DNA of 16,609 nt from an uncultured Lachnospiraceae bacterium. GTDB lineage: Bacteria > Bacillota > Clostridia > Lachnospirales > Lachnospiraceae. The stretch lies in the NCBI GenBank assembly GCA_946566415.1, contig CAMNWW010000021.1, forward strand, positions 1-16,609, in the 5' to 3' direction. Positions 6,720 to 13,399 of the stretch are shown here, piece after piece (the stretch's first letter is position 1; each line of letters starts with the position of its first letter). The notes beneath the pieces were generated by a model, which ran no database searches, had not been told where the DNA came from, and saw only the letters and a list, made by a program, of their open reading frames with translations. The position numbers were made by a program, and so were the translations under genes.

Positions 6720-7433
6720 ATGGAAATGCCTGCAAAAGATCAGCCGGTTTCCAGCCAGCCGACCGCGCTGGAGACTCAGTGGCTGAATGCGATCAGCCCG
6801 GAAGATTTTATCCGTAACAATAGAAATTTTAACAAGCTGATGATGAATTACCGCTGTGCGATCCGGGAAATGCGTACAAAGCTTGAAGTACTGAACGACG
6901 AGTTTTCTGTCATGAATAAACGAAATCCCATTTCCTCAATCAAGTCCCGGGTCAAGACCCCTGCCAGCATTTACGATAAGCTTCATCGAAGAGGGCTGCC
7001 TTTTACAGAGGAAAGTATCATAAAGAACTTGGACGACGTGGCGGGCATCCGTGTCATCTGTCCGTTTATCAGTGACATTTACGCCATGGCGGAGCTTATC
7101 ACAGCACAGGATGACATTAATGTACTGAAAATCAAGGATTATATCAAGACGCCGAAAGAAAACGGCTACCGGAGTTACCATATGATTGTAGAAATTCCGG
7201 TCTTTTTCTCGGAAGGTAAAGTCCCCTTGCGGGCTGAGATTCAGATCCGCACCATCGGAATGGATTTCTGGGCGAGCGTAGACCATCAGCTCCATTACAA
7301 GAAAACCATGAATTCTGTCAAAGATCCCGCCGTCATCGAAAAAGAACTCTGGCGGTGCGCCGAAACTGTTCATGCGACTGATATGCACATGGAAGAGATC
7401 AAAAGGATGCTGGGAGAATTCGCCGACATCTAA
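6720..7433 (+). CDS. Small alarmone synthetase, (p)ppGpp synthase (RelP/YwaC-like)
   Basis: From the ATG at 6720, preceded by AAAGAGG, the protein has 237 residues and a single RelA/SpoT synthetase domain. It lacks the HD, TGS and ACT domains of long Rel proteins. Key segments are SRVKTPASIYDKL (76-88), DDVAGIRVICPFISDIY (105-121, with the catalytic acidic pair), KDYIKTPKENGYRSYH (139-154, nucleotide binding) and AEIQIRTIGMDFWASVDH (172-189). It transfers pyrophosphate from ATP to GDP or GTP. By memory of the families, FISDIY, TPKxNGYRS and IAMDFWAS look closer to B. subtilis YwaC (RelP) than to YjbM (RelQ). The in-frame ATG at 6666 would add 18 unconserved residues and was rejected. A possible weak promoter, TTCCTT-N17-TATAGT, lies just upstream. 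Confidence 0.92.
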   Translation: MEMPAKDQPVSSQPTALETQWLNAISPEDFIRNNRNFNKLMMNYRCAIREMRTKLEVLNDEFSVMNKRNPISSIKSRVKTPASIYDKLHRRGLPFTEESIIKNLDDVAGIRVICPFISDIYAMAELITAQDDINVLKIKDYIKTPKENGYRSYHMIVEIPVFFSEGKVPLRAEIQIRTIGMDFWASVDHQLHYKKTMNSVKDPAVIEKELWRCAETVHATDMHMEEIKRMLGEFADI

Positions 7434-7434
7434 A

Positions 7435-7490
7435 AACAACCATTGATACCGTCTCCACAGGTGGGTTCGGATTTCAATGGCTGTTCTATT
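7435..7490. terminator. Imperfect hairpin terminator between the synthetase and ansA
   Basis: AACAACCATTGA (7435-7446) pairs with TCAATGGCTGTT (7474-7485) with one mismatch, and CTATTTT follows. Smaller complementary blocks CCG/CGG and CC/GG lie inside. It begins just after the synthetase stop codon. A related string with the same ACAAC and GATACCG words recurs at about 7505-7518, so the 123-bp convergent gap may hold one terminator for each strand. Confidence 0.5.
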
Positions 7491-7556
7491 TTATGCTTAT
7501 AAAAAACAACGGATACCGACTGCAAGTTTTTCTTCAAGATTTCAATTTCCGCTTTG

Positions 7557-8585
7557 TTATTTTCCCTTTTCCGCCTCTATCCTTTTTGTAAACAGGATAT
7601 CGTGGTTAACCGTTGTGTAAAACCGATCCCTTATCTTTTCATAATCCATATTTCCCATTCCCATGAGCCACATCAGTTTGGTGATCGTCGCTTCCAATGT
7701 CATGTCGTACGCTTCAATCAAATTAAAATCCTGCTTTACTCTTTTTCCGACCTCATATACAGTCATATTACTGCCCTCATTGGCGACCTGAGTCGTCATC
7801 ACCACGAATTTCCCTTTGCCGGACCATTTTTCCATCTCCTCATAGAATACCGGAAGCAGGGTGTCCGGAATCCCTCCCACACCGAAACTTTCTATTACAA
7901 GGCAGTCATACTGCTGGAACAGGCACGAAAGAATCTCCGGTTTCATGCCCGGTATCAGCTTCAAGACACAAATGCTGTCCTTCATGTCATAATAGAATTT
8001 CACCCGTTCCCTGCAAGGAATCTCCGGAATATACCGCACCAGCATTCCATCCTGTATCACAGCGGGGTAGGGGAAATTGATACTGGAAAATGCATTAAAG
8101 CTCTTCGCCCTTTCTTTCTTCGCCCTGGTCCCCACAATCACCTTTCCGTCAAAGACAATATTCACATTCTGGGAATCCTGATCTGCCGCATAGATGAAAC
8201 TGTCAAGAAGATTCGTCTTTGCATCTGTGACATCCATATTAATCGGCTTCTGCGCTCCCGTGACCACAATCGGCTTCGCAGAATCCTGAATCATATAGGA
8301 CAGCGCTGCCGCAGTGTATGCCAAGGTGTCCGTCCCATGGCAGATCACAAATCCGTCATAGTCATAATAATTATCCTGTACCGCTTTCGCCATCAGCTTC
8401 CAGTGCTCCGGCGTTACGTTGGTACTGTCCAAGTTACACACCTGGATTGTATGTACTTCGCAGACTTCCTTTACAGCCGGAATGTACCCTATAATGTCCT
8501 CCGGCTTTAGCCCCGGAGCCAGCCCATGCTCAGTCTGGCGGGATGCTATCGTCCCGCCTGTTCCCATCATTAGTATTTTTTTCAT
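7557..8585 (-). CDS. ansA: L-asparaginase (type I-like, cytoplasmic)
   Basis: The 342-residue enzyme hydrolyses asparagine to aspartate and ammonia. The N-terminal motif MGTGGTIAS supplies the nucleophilic threonine (T12). The second catalytic motif HGTDTLAYTAAALSYM begins at residue 83. Other family segments are VVTGAQKPI and VIESFGVGGIP. No signal peptide is present, which suits a cytoplasmic enzyme. It lies 3 nt downstream of the alarmone hydrolase stop codon. Its ribosome binding site GGGGA is inside the last codons of that gene, so translation of the two is probably coupled. A glutaminase or glutamyl-tRNA amidotransferase-related activity cannot be excluded from sequence alone. Confidence 0.92.
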   Translation of the reverse strand: MKKILMMGTGGTIASRQTEHGLAPGLKPEDIIGYIPAVKEVCEVHTIQVCNLDSTNVTPEHWKLMAKAVQDNYYDYDGFVICHGTDTLAYTAAALSYMIQDSAKPIVVTGAQKPINMDVTDAKTNLLDSFIYAADQDSQNVNIVFDGKVIVGTRAKKERAKSFNAFSSINFPYPAVIQDGMLVRYIPEIPCRERVKFYYDMKDSICVLKLIPGMKPEILSCLFQQYDCLVIESFGVGGIPDTLLPVFYEEMEKWSGKGKFVVMTTQVANEGSNMTVYEVGKRVKQDFNLIEAYDMTLEATITKLMWLMGMGNMDYEKIRDRFYTTVNHDILFTKRIEAEKGK

Positions 8586-8588
8586 AAC

Positions 8589-9128
8589 TTATTCCCCAAA
8601 ATTCTTCTTGATCAGCCTGCAGTACTCTTCAAATACCGGTTCTTTTTCAAACTCTTTGCGGAGTGCGTCCCGAATACCTTTATAGTACCATCCGATCATA
8701 TTTTTATCTTTCATTCTGAACCTGTTCCACAATTCTTCGCCAAGCATCGGGTAATCTCTGTCAATATCGCGCATATTAGACAACTTGTCCGCAAGCGCGA
8801 TCGTCTGCACTTCCCTCGGCGAATCCTTGATATGCTCGATCGTCGTGCTTTTCCTCTCCATCCATGTCCTGGACTTGTCCTCGCTTTCCTGCGCCACAAG
8901 CGAAGCCACGCGCGGAGAAAACTTTTCCGCCAAAATCTGTGGTGTCACTCCTTCGCAGTCCTCCACCGTATCATGCAGAATCGCCGCGCTGATCACTTCT
9001 TCGTCATGCGTCATCGAAGACACGATATCTCCCACCTCGACAGGGTGTACAATATAAGGCCGCTTCGTCCCCTTCCGAAACTGACCGTCATGTGCCCTGG
9101 TTGCGAATTCAATGGCTCTGTCTATCAT
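8589..9128 (-). CDS. Small alarmone hydrolase, MESH1-like HD-domain (p)ppGpp pyrophosphohydrolase
   Basis: Starting at the ATG at 9128, which follows GAGGAGG by 6 nt, the protein has 179 residues, about the length of human and bacterial MESH1-type hydrolases. It carries the expected motifs in order: AHDGQFRKGTKRPYIVHPVEV (12-32, His28), the metal-binding ILHDTVED (50-57, with H52 and D53), and ALADKLSNMRD (111-121, D114). These are the SpoT hydrolase signatures and no synthetase domain follows, so it probably removes the 3'-pyrophosphate of (p)ppGpp. A longer in-frame start at 9215 adds 29 residues that overlap a sigma-A promoter and lack homology, so it was rejected. It is translationally linked to ansA. 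A different nucleotide substrate, such as NADPH as reported for metazoan MESH1, cannot be ruled out. Confidence 0.88.
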   Translation of the reverse strand: MIDRAIEFATRAHDGQFRKGTKRPYIVHPVEVGDIVSSMTHDEEVISAAILHDTVEDCEGVTPQILAEKFSPRVASLVAQESEDKSRTWMERKSTTIEHIKDSPREVQTIALADKLSNMRDIDRDYPMLGEELWNRFRMKDKNMIGWYYKGIRDALRKEFEKEPVFEEYCRLIKKNFGE

Positions 9129-9171
9129 GACATACCTCCTCGCATGTATCTCGTTAAACATTTCCGTTTCC

Positions 9172-9200
9172 ATCATAGCATCATCAAGGTCAAATAACAA
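9172..9200 (-). promoter_or_regulatory. Sigma-A promoter of the alarmone hydrolase-ansA operon
   Basis: On the minus strand TTGTTA (plus-strand 9195-9200) and TATGAT (9172-9177) are spaced by exactly 17 bp. It sits in the 83-bp gap behind the secreted-protein gene and upstream of the chosen hydrolase start. This supports the shorter hydrolase reading frame and a two-gene operon. Confidence 0.6.
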
Positions 9201-9211
9201 GAAGGAATCGA

Positions 9212-10003
9212 TCAATGTTCCTCACATTTTTCGTAATCGTATATCTTTTCCCATTTGGCATAAACTGTGATCTCCAGAGCCGGTGTCTTTTCATCTTCCA
9301 GATTTTCCAGAACTTTTGTCCGCTGCGTAAAACGAGTATTCAGTTCATCCGGTATCTTTCCGAACCAATCCTTCCCCGCAAGCTGCTCTAGCTTGTCCGT
9401 TTTCACTTTTCCTGCGCTGGTGTGTACATACCACCCCAGAAAACGGTATCCGTCTCTGTACGCTGTTGGGAGAGCGCCCTCGCTTAATGCAAGACTGTTT
9501 CCGTAAACAGTGTAGTCTGTTGCGTATCTGCGGCTTCTTTGCTGTGGATTGCCGCTGTTCCCCAGGCTGATCCCGTCTCCCCGCGTCGCCGAAAGCGGTA
9601 TATTTCCCAAAAACGCCGTAGAATCGGCCGCCATCCCGGAAACCTGCTCGTCCTCCTTTATCATTCCGCCCGCCGCATCATAATGTATAATGGAATAGGG
9701 CGCCCACACATAGGCTGTCCCAAATACCTGCGTCTCTTCCCCTGCGCCGTTTTTATCAAACCGGAATCCATAATGGTATTCCTTTCCTTGGAAATAATAG
9801 GTGAAAAACCCTGGAATTCCCGCCGGAATTCCTACTTCCTGGTTAACCGACTTATGGAAATCGAACCGGATGAGCGTCGTACCGACGCCTTCCTCCGCCA
9901 TGTCCCCGCCGGCCAGCACACCGGACGACATGCACATCACCGTCACGCCAAAGCATAAAATCAGAATCAGTGTCCACCTTCCCTTATTCCTGCACTTTCT
10001 CAT
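9212..10003 (-). CDS. Secreted protein with InlB B-repeat/Flg_new-like C-terminal motif, unknown function
   Basis: The 263-residue product begins with a positively charged stretch (MRKCRNKGRW), a hydrophobic core (TLILILCFGVTVMCM) and SSGVLAGG, a clear Sec signal peptide probably cleaved near residue 31. The mature part is rich in Gly, Tyr and Phe. Near the C-terminus it contains GYRFLGWYV and, after an insertion of about 55 residues, ITVYAKWEK. These are the two halves of the Listeria-Bacteroides (Flg_new / InlB B) repeat. No sortase motif or transmembrane anchor is visible, so it is probably released or loosely attached. The middle region matches no family I recognise. AAAGGGGCAGG precedes the start. 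It lies upstream of the hydrolase-ansA pair on the same strand but that pair seems to have its own promoter. Confidence 0.75.
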   Translation of the reverse strand: MRKCRNKGRWTLILILCFGVTVMCMSSGVLAGGDMAEEGVGTTLIRFDFHKSVNQEVGIPAGIPGFFTYYFQGKEYHYGFRFDKNGAGEETQVFGTAYVWAPYSIIHYDAAGGMIKEDEQVSGMAADSTAFLGNIPLSATRGDGISLGNSGNPQQRSRRYATDYTVYGNSLALSEGALPTAYRDGYRFLGWYVHTSAGKVKTDKLEQLAGKDWFGKIPDELNTRFTQRTKVLENLEDEKTPALEITVYAKWEKIYDYEKCEEH

Positions 10004-10026
10004 ACTTATACCTGCCCCTTTGCTTA

Positions 10027-10053
10027 TTTAAACAAAAACTTCCCTTGTTTAAA
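10027..10053. promoter_or_regulatory. Inverted repeat upstream of the secreted-protein gene
   Basis: TTTAAACAA (10027-10035) and TTGTTTAAA (10045-10053) form a perfect 9-bp inverted repeat with a 9-bp spacer, about 24 bp upstream of the secreted-protein start codon on the minus strand. The 18-bp centre-to-centre spacing suits a dimeric repressor. As an A/T-rich stem it could alternatively be part of a terminator for the exonuclease gene. Confidence 0.5.
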
Positions 10054-10085
10054 ATAATATGTGGACAGGCCCTAAAAAATGACTC

Positions 10086-10844
10086 TTATTTGAACTTAAG
10101 GTCTAATTCGATTGGGCAGTGATCCGAACCGAGCACATCCGTCAAAATTTTTGCGTCCTCAAGCCTCTCTTCTAAGCTCCTCGAAGCACAGAAATAATCA
10201 ATACGCCATCCCGCGTTTTTTTCCCGTGCTTTGAACCGATAGGACCACCATGAATAAATTCCTTCCGCATCCGGATAAAAATAGCGGAATGTGTCGATAA
10301 ATCCAGCGTCCAGAACTGCCGAAAATTTTGCCCTTTCCTCATCGGTAAAACCAGCGTTCTTCCGATTTGTCTTAGGATTTTTCAGGTCGATCTCCTTATG
10401 CGCCACATTAAGGTCGCCGCAGAATATGACAGGCTTTTTCTCCTCAAGCCCTTTCACATAGGCGAGAAATGCATCCTCCCACTCCATCCGATAGGAAAGA
10501 CGCGCCAGCTCGTTCTGAGAATTCGGCGTATAGACGGTGACAAGATAAAATTCCGGGAACTCCAGTGTAATTACACGGCCCTCATGATCGTGCTTAGGTA
10601 TCCCGATCCCATATGATACGTTTAAGGGTTCCTCCTTCGTAAAGACCGCCGTCCCTGAATACCCTTTTTTCTCTGCATAGTTCCAATACTGACGGTATCC
10701 CGGCAGGTCAAGGTTAAGCTGGCCTTCCTGCATCTTTGTCTCCTGAACGCAGAAAATATCTGCGTCAATATTCTCAAAAAATTCTATGAATCCCTTTTGT
10801 ACACAGGCACGCAGCCCGTTGACATTCCATGATATCAGTTTCAT
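10086..10844 (-). CDS. xth: Exodeoxyribonuclease III (ExoA/XthA-family AP endonuclease)
   Basis: From the ATG at 10844 the protein has 252 residues, typical of ExoIII. It repairs abasic sites and 3'-blocked ends in base excision repair. Signature segments are MKLISWNVNGLRA (1-13, catalytic Asn), FCVQETKMQ (metal-binding Glu), GYSGTAVFTK, VYTPNSQNE, FCGDLNVAHKEIDL (catalytic Asp/Asn), YSWWSYRFKAREKNAGWRID and the C-terminal LGSDHCPIELDL (catalytic His). The in-frame ATG at 10889 adds 15 charged residues without homology. GTGAGGAAG precedes the shorter start. It is divergently arranged with the short-chain dehydrogenase gene. Confidence 0.95.
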   Translation of the reverse strand: MKLISWNVNGLRACVQKGFIEFFENIDADIFCVQETKMQEGQLNLDLPGYRQYWNYAEKKGYSGTAVFTKEEPLNVSYGIGIPKHDHEGRVITLEFPEFYLVTVYTPNSQNELARLSYRMEWEDAFLAYVKGLEEKKPVIFCGDLNVAHKEIDLKNPKTNRKNAGFTDEERAKFSAVLDAGFIDTFRYFYPDAEGIYSWWSYRFKAREKNAGWRIDYFCASRSLEERLEDAKILTDVLGSDHCPIELDLKFK

Positions 10845-10882
10845 TTCATCTTCCTCACTTTCTTTTATAATTTTTACCCGTC

Positions 10883-10911
10883 TTTTCATCCTCCCAAAAG
10901 TGTGCTACAAT
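10883..10911 (+). promoter_or_regulatory. Probable promoter of the short-chain dehydrogenase gene
   Basis: TTTTCA (10883-10888) and TACAAT (10906-10911) are spaced by 17 bp, 32 bp upstream of the start codon. The -10 is good and the -35 moderate. The site lies within the divergent xth/dehydrogenase intergenic region of 99 bp. Confidence 0.5.
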
Positions 10912-10943
10912 GTAGACACTTGAATATGAAAGGAGATACAAAT

Positions 10944-11681
10944 ATGCTTAAAGGAAAAGTTGCTATTGTGACAGGCGGTACACGCGGCATCGGACTTGCC
11001 GTTGTCAAAAAATATCTGGAGAACGGCGCTAATGTTGCTCTTACCGGCTCGCGTCAGGAAACGGTGGACAAAGCCCTCGCCGAGTTGAAAGAATATGAAG
11101 GACGCGTCATGGGGCTTTGCCCGGATCTGTGCGACGCTAAGGCTGTTGCCGATGCATTTGCTGAAGTCAAGACAAGATTCGGCAGCTTAGATATCCTTGC
11201 AAATAATGCGGGAATCTCTGCAAGGGAAAGTCTTTACGACTACGCTCCGGAGGCTTTCGACAAGATCATGGACGTCAACCTCAAAGCCGTCTTCATCTGC
11301 TCTCAGGCGGCGGCAAAGATCATGAAGGAACAAGGCGGCGGCGTTATCATTAACACCAGCTCTATGGTCAGCATTTATGGACAGCCGGCTGGGTGCGGCT
11401 ATCCGGCGACAAAATTTGCTGTAAACGGGCTTACGAAATCACTCGCCCGCGAACTCGCCAAAGATCAGATCCGTGTGAACGCGGTAGCGCCGGGCGTTAC
11501 CCGTACCGATATGGTCGCGGCTCTTCCTGAAGAGATGGTTCAGAGGATTTCTTCTACTATTCCTCTTGGCCGTGTGGGTGAACCGGAAGAAGTTGCGGAT
11601 GCTTTCCTCTTCCTTGCAAGCAGTATGGCAAGCTATGTGACCGGAGAGGTTCTCTCTGTTGACGGCGCCGCTATGACCTAG
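10944..11681 (+). CDS. Short-chain dehydrogenase/reductase (FabG- or hydroxysteroid dehydrogenase-like)
   Basis: The 245-residue protein is a complete classical SDR with an NAD(P)-binding TGGTRGIG (10-17), NNAG (87-90), catalytic Ser140, Tyr153 and Lys157 (YPATK), and the C-terminal SVDGAAMT. The ATG at 10944 is chosen because AAAGGAG lies 8 nt upstream. The in-frame ATG at 10902 would overlap the -10 region. It could be a 3-oxoacyl-ACP reductase, but it stands outside any fab cluster. The TGGTRGIG, PDL and GYPATK features recall gut clostridial bile-acid hydroxysteroid dehydrogenases of the BaiA type. That resemblance is from memory and does not fix the substrate. It is monocistronic, followed by two hairpins. 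Confidence 0.9.
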   Translation: MLKGKVAIVTGGTRGIGLAVVKKYLENGANVALTGSRQETVDKALAELKEYEGRVMGLCPDLCDAKAVADAFAEVKTRFGSLDILANNAGISARESLYDYAPEAFDKIMDVNLKAVFICSQAAAKIMKEQGGGVIINTSSMVSIYGQPAGCGYPATKFAVNGLTKSLARELAKDQIRVNAVAPGVTRTDMVAALPEEMVQRISSTIPLGRVGEPEEVADAFLFLASSMASYVTGEVLSVDGAAMT

Positions 11682-11687
11682 AATACC

Positions 11688-11718
11688 GGGAAAGGTTCCT
11701 TAAGTCAAGGAAATTCCC
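11688..11718 (+). terminator. Hairpin after the dehydrogenase gene
   Basis: GGGAA (11688-11692) pairs with TTCCC (11714-11718), and TTCCTT (11696-11701) pairs with AAGGAA (11707-11712). Together they form a bulged hairpin 6 bp after the stop codon. No strong T-run follows, so it is more likely an RNA-stabilising stem ahead of the stronger terminator at 11729. Confidence 0.4.
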
Positions 11719-11728
11719 CATAAAATTT

Positions 11729-11767
11729 CAGGCTCCTTGGCGGCGGTATCGCCTGCCGAGGAGCCTG
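11729..11767. terminator. Strong GC-rich terminator between the dehydrogenase gene and coaX
   Basis: CAGGCTCCT (11729-11737) pairs with AGGAGCCTG (11759-11767), and the stem continues inward through GGC/GCC and GGCG/CGCC to a GTAT loop. TCTTTAT follows on the plus strand, and AAATTTTAT follows on the minus strand. It lies between convergent genes and probably ends both transcripts. Confidence 0.7.
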
Positions 11768-11803
11768 TCTTTATGCTTGTTTATCATACCCGCAAATTAT
11801 TCT

Positions 11804-11817
11804 GCTGCCTTAGCAGC
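11804..11817 (-). terminator. Small hairpin directly after coaX
   Basis: GCTGC and GCAGC form a 5-bp stem with a 4-nt loop, directly abutting the coaX stop codon. AGAATAATTT follows on the minus strand. It is weak as a terminator. The larger hairpin at 11729-11767 lies further downstream. Confidence 0.35.
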
Positions 11818-12582
11818 TTACATATTCTTATTGTAAATTACCTGTAGTCCTTTCAGCAAAAGTTCATCATCCAAAATAATCTTCTTCTTGCAGTAGGGAA
11901 CAATCTTCCCTGCCAGACCTCCAGTCGCGATCGCTGTCAAAGGCTGTCCCATTTCTTCCTCGAGCCGCTCAATGATTCCGTCAAGACCAGCGGCATTTGC
12001 ATAGAGAATACCGCTCTTCATACACTCGATCGTATTTTTTCCAATGATACGTTTCGGGGCTTCGATCCCGATTCCCTGAAGCTGAGACGCATTGGCCGTC
12101 AGCGCGTCCAAAGATATCTCAATTCCCGGGTAAATCATTCCTCCGATATAATTCTTCTTCGCGTCAATAACGCTGACCGTGGTTGCGGTCCCCATGTCAA
12201 AGATCACAAGCGGGGGATTATATTTTGCAATACCCGCGACAGCATCGGCCACCAGATCGCTCCCGAGCTGCGCCGGATTATCCATCAGAATATTAAGCCC
12301 TGTCTTCACCCCCGGGCCCACGACCAGAACCTCTTTCTTAATGATCTTCTCAACAGCCGACTTGACCACACCTGTAACCTGCGGTACAACAGAACTGATG
12401 ATCGCACCTTCGATCTTCGCCCTGTCGATACTGTAGAGATCAAGTACGATCTTAATATCAATCGCGTACTCCAGCTCCAGCTTCGTCTTATTTGTGGAAA
12501 GCCGTTCGATAAAATGTGTCTTGCCCTCTTCTACGCAGCCCAGGACAATGTTGGTATTACCTATATCGATCGCTAAAATCAT
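11818..12582 (-). CDS. coaX: Type III pantothenate kinase
   Basis: The 254-residue enzyme phosphorylates pantothenate, the first committed step of CoA synthesis. It has the ASKHA-fold motifs of the CoaX class: MILAIDIGNTNIVLG (phosphate 1 loop), LGSDLVADAVAG, FDMGTATTVSVID (phosphate 2 loop), GGMIYPGIEISLDAL and IATGGLAGKI. Type III kinases need a monovalent cation and are usually insensitive to CoA feedback, so control by supply or transcription would be more important. Its ATG overlaps the stop codon of the upstream S-component gene (ATGA, 12579-12582), so translation is coupled. This supports a pantothenate-related role for that transporter. Confidence 0.95.
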   Translation of the reverse strand: MILAIDIGNTNIVLGCVEEGKTHFIERLSTNKTKLELEYAIDIKIVLDLYSIDRAKIEGAIISSVVPQVTGVVKSAVEKIIKKEVLVVGPGVKTGLNILMDNPAQLGSDLVADAVAGIAKYNPPLVIFDMGTATTVSVIDAKKNYIGGMIYPGIEISLDALTANASQLQGIGIEAPKRIIGKNTIECMKSGILYANAAGLDGIIERLEEEMGQPLTAIATGGLAGKIVPYCKKKIILDDELLLKGLQVIYNKNM

Positions 12583-13247
12583 GCTTTTGCACCATTCCTC
12601 ATTTTTCCTTTATTTCCTGTGTAGGAAGCTTCCGTCACCTTCAGCAGCACCTTGCCGATCACGGTCACGAGAATCGCCGCCGCAATCGCTTCTGGTATTC
12701 CGGACGCCGTCACAGTCCCCATAACAAGCCCGAATACTGCGGTCAGAGCCACTTCCTTTGCCTCAGCATACTGCTGTGCGAACAAGAAATAAATGCTTCC
12801 CATTACGAACACCGTATTCACCATGGAACCCACAAATCCGGTAATCACTAACGCCGCATAGCTGTTCAGCTTCACCTTTTTCAGAAGTATCCACACCCAT
12901 CCGGCAATGACGCCGATCATAATACGGCATCCGATCGAGATCCAAAGAGTCTTCACGACTCCCACAAACCCGGTCGTACTTAAAAACGGTGAAAACGCGA
13001 ATGAAAGAAGAGTCGGCGCCATCGTATTGCTGATCAGGGAGCAGACTCCGAAAACGCCTCCCAGGATCGCGCCTGCCGCCGGTCCTAATATCACCGCGCC
13101 GATAATGACCGGAATGTGTACCGTTGTCGCCTTGATAATCGGAAGCTGAATCATCCCCAGCGGCGTGTTAGCCAGCAGGATCACGATTGCCGCCATTAGT
13201 GCGACACTGACCATCCAACGGGTGTCCTTTTTGTTGTTGCTGTTCAT
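12579..13247 (-). CDS. panT: ECF transporter S component, probable pantothenate-binding PanT
   Basis: The 222-residue protein has about six hydrophobic helices and the look of an energy-coupling factor substrate-specific component. Features include an N-terminal RWMVSVALMAAIVILL, a repeated glycine/alanine-rich GAVILGPAAGAILGGVFGV, and a final GIPEAIAAAILVTVIGKVL. S components capture a vitamin and share an EcfA/EcfT module that is not encoded here. Substrate assignment is inference from context. The gene overlaps coaX by 4 bp and lies downstream of coaBC, so pantothenate is the best guess. AAGGAGG lies 5 nt upstream of the ATG. The gene is preceded by an unusually structured leader of about 190 nt, suggesting control of import at the RNA level. 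Confidence 0.85.
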   Translation of the reverse strand: MNSNNKKDTRWMVSVALMAAIVILLANTPLGMIQLPIIKATTVHIPVIIGAVILGPAAGAILGGVFGVCSLISNTMAPTLLSFAFSPFLSTTGFVGVVKTLWISIGCRIMIGVIAGWVWILLKKVKLNSYAALVITGFVGSMVNTVFVMGSIYFLFAQQYAEAKEVALTAVFGLVMGTVTASGIPEAIAAAILVTVIGKVLLKVTEASYTGNKGKMRNGAKA

Positions 13248-13261
13248 TTTTACCTCCTTGT

Positions 13262-13374
13262 TGCAGCTCCTTAGATTTATACCTTCATAGGGTATCCCTC
13301 ATGCTACGGCATTCGGGACTCGTGAACTTAATCGCCTATTCGGCGACATGTTTCATAAGGTATCGGATGCTGCA
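13262..13374 (-). ncRNA. Candidate structured RNA leader (riboswitch-like) upstream of panT
   Basis: Read on the minus strand, several compatible helices can form. P1: TGCAGC-A-TCC (13374-13365) with GGA-GCTGCA (13270-13262 region), leaving one bulged A. P2: ATACCTT (13363-13357) with AAGGTAT (13285-13279). P3: TCGCC (13346-13342) with GGCGA (13336-13332). P4: TCCC-GA-ATGC (13318-13309) with GCAT-GA-GGGA (13304-13295), containing tandem G-A mismatches. P3 and P4 sit in a junction enclosed by P2. P1 ends directly before the AAGGAGG of panT, so folding could affect ribosome access. GATACCYTATGAA occurs twice, once near each P2 strand. I could not match it to TPP, FMN, cobalamin, THF, T-box or other well-known consensus motifs. 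Confidence 0.5.
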
Positions 13375-13399
13375 CATGCATTTATATTTGATTACAGCG

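Noticed and set aside
7554..8510. 318-codon plus-strand ORF
   Set aside because: It mirrors L-asparaginase on the other strand and has a shadow-like composition with no recognisable motif.
9539..9958. 139-codon plus-strand ORF opposite the secreted-protein gene
   Set aside because: The opposite strand shows a signal peptide and Flg_new-type motif. This frame has only Arg/His-rich shadow composition.
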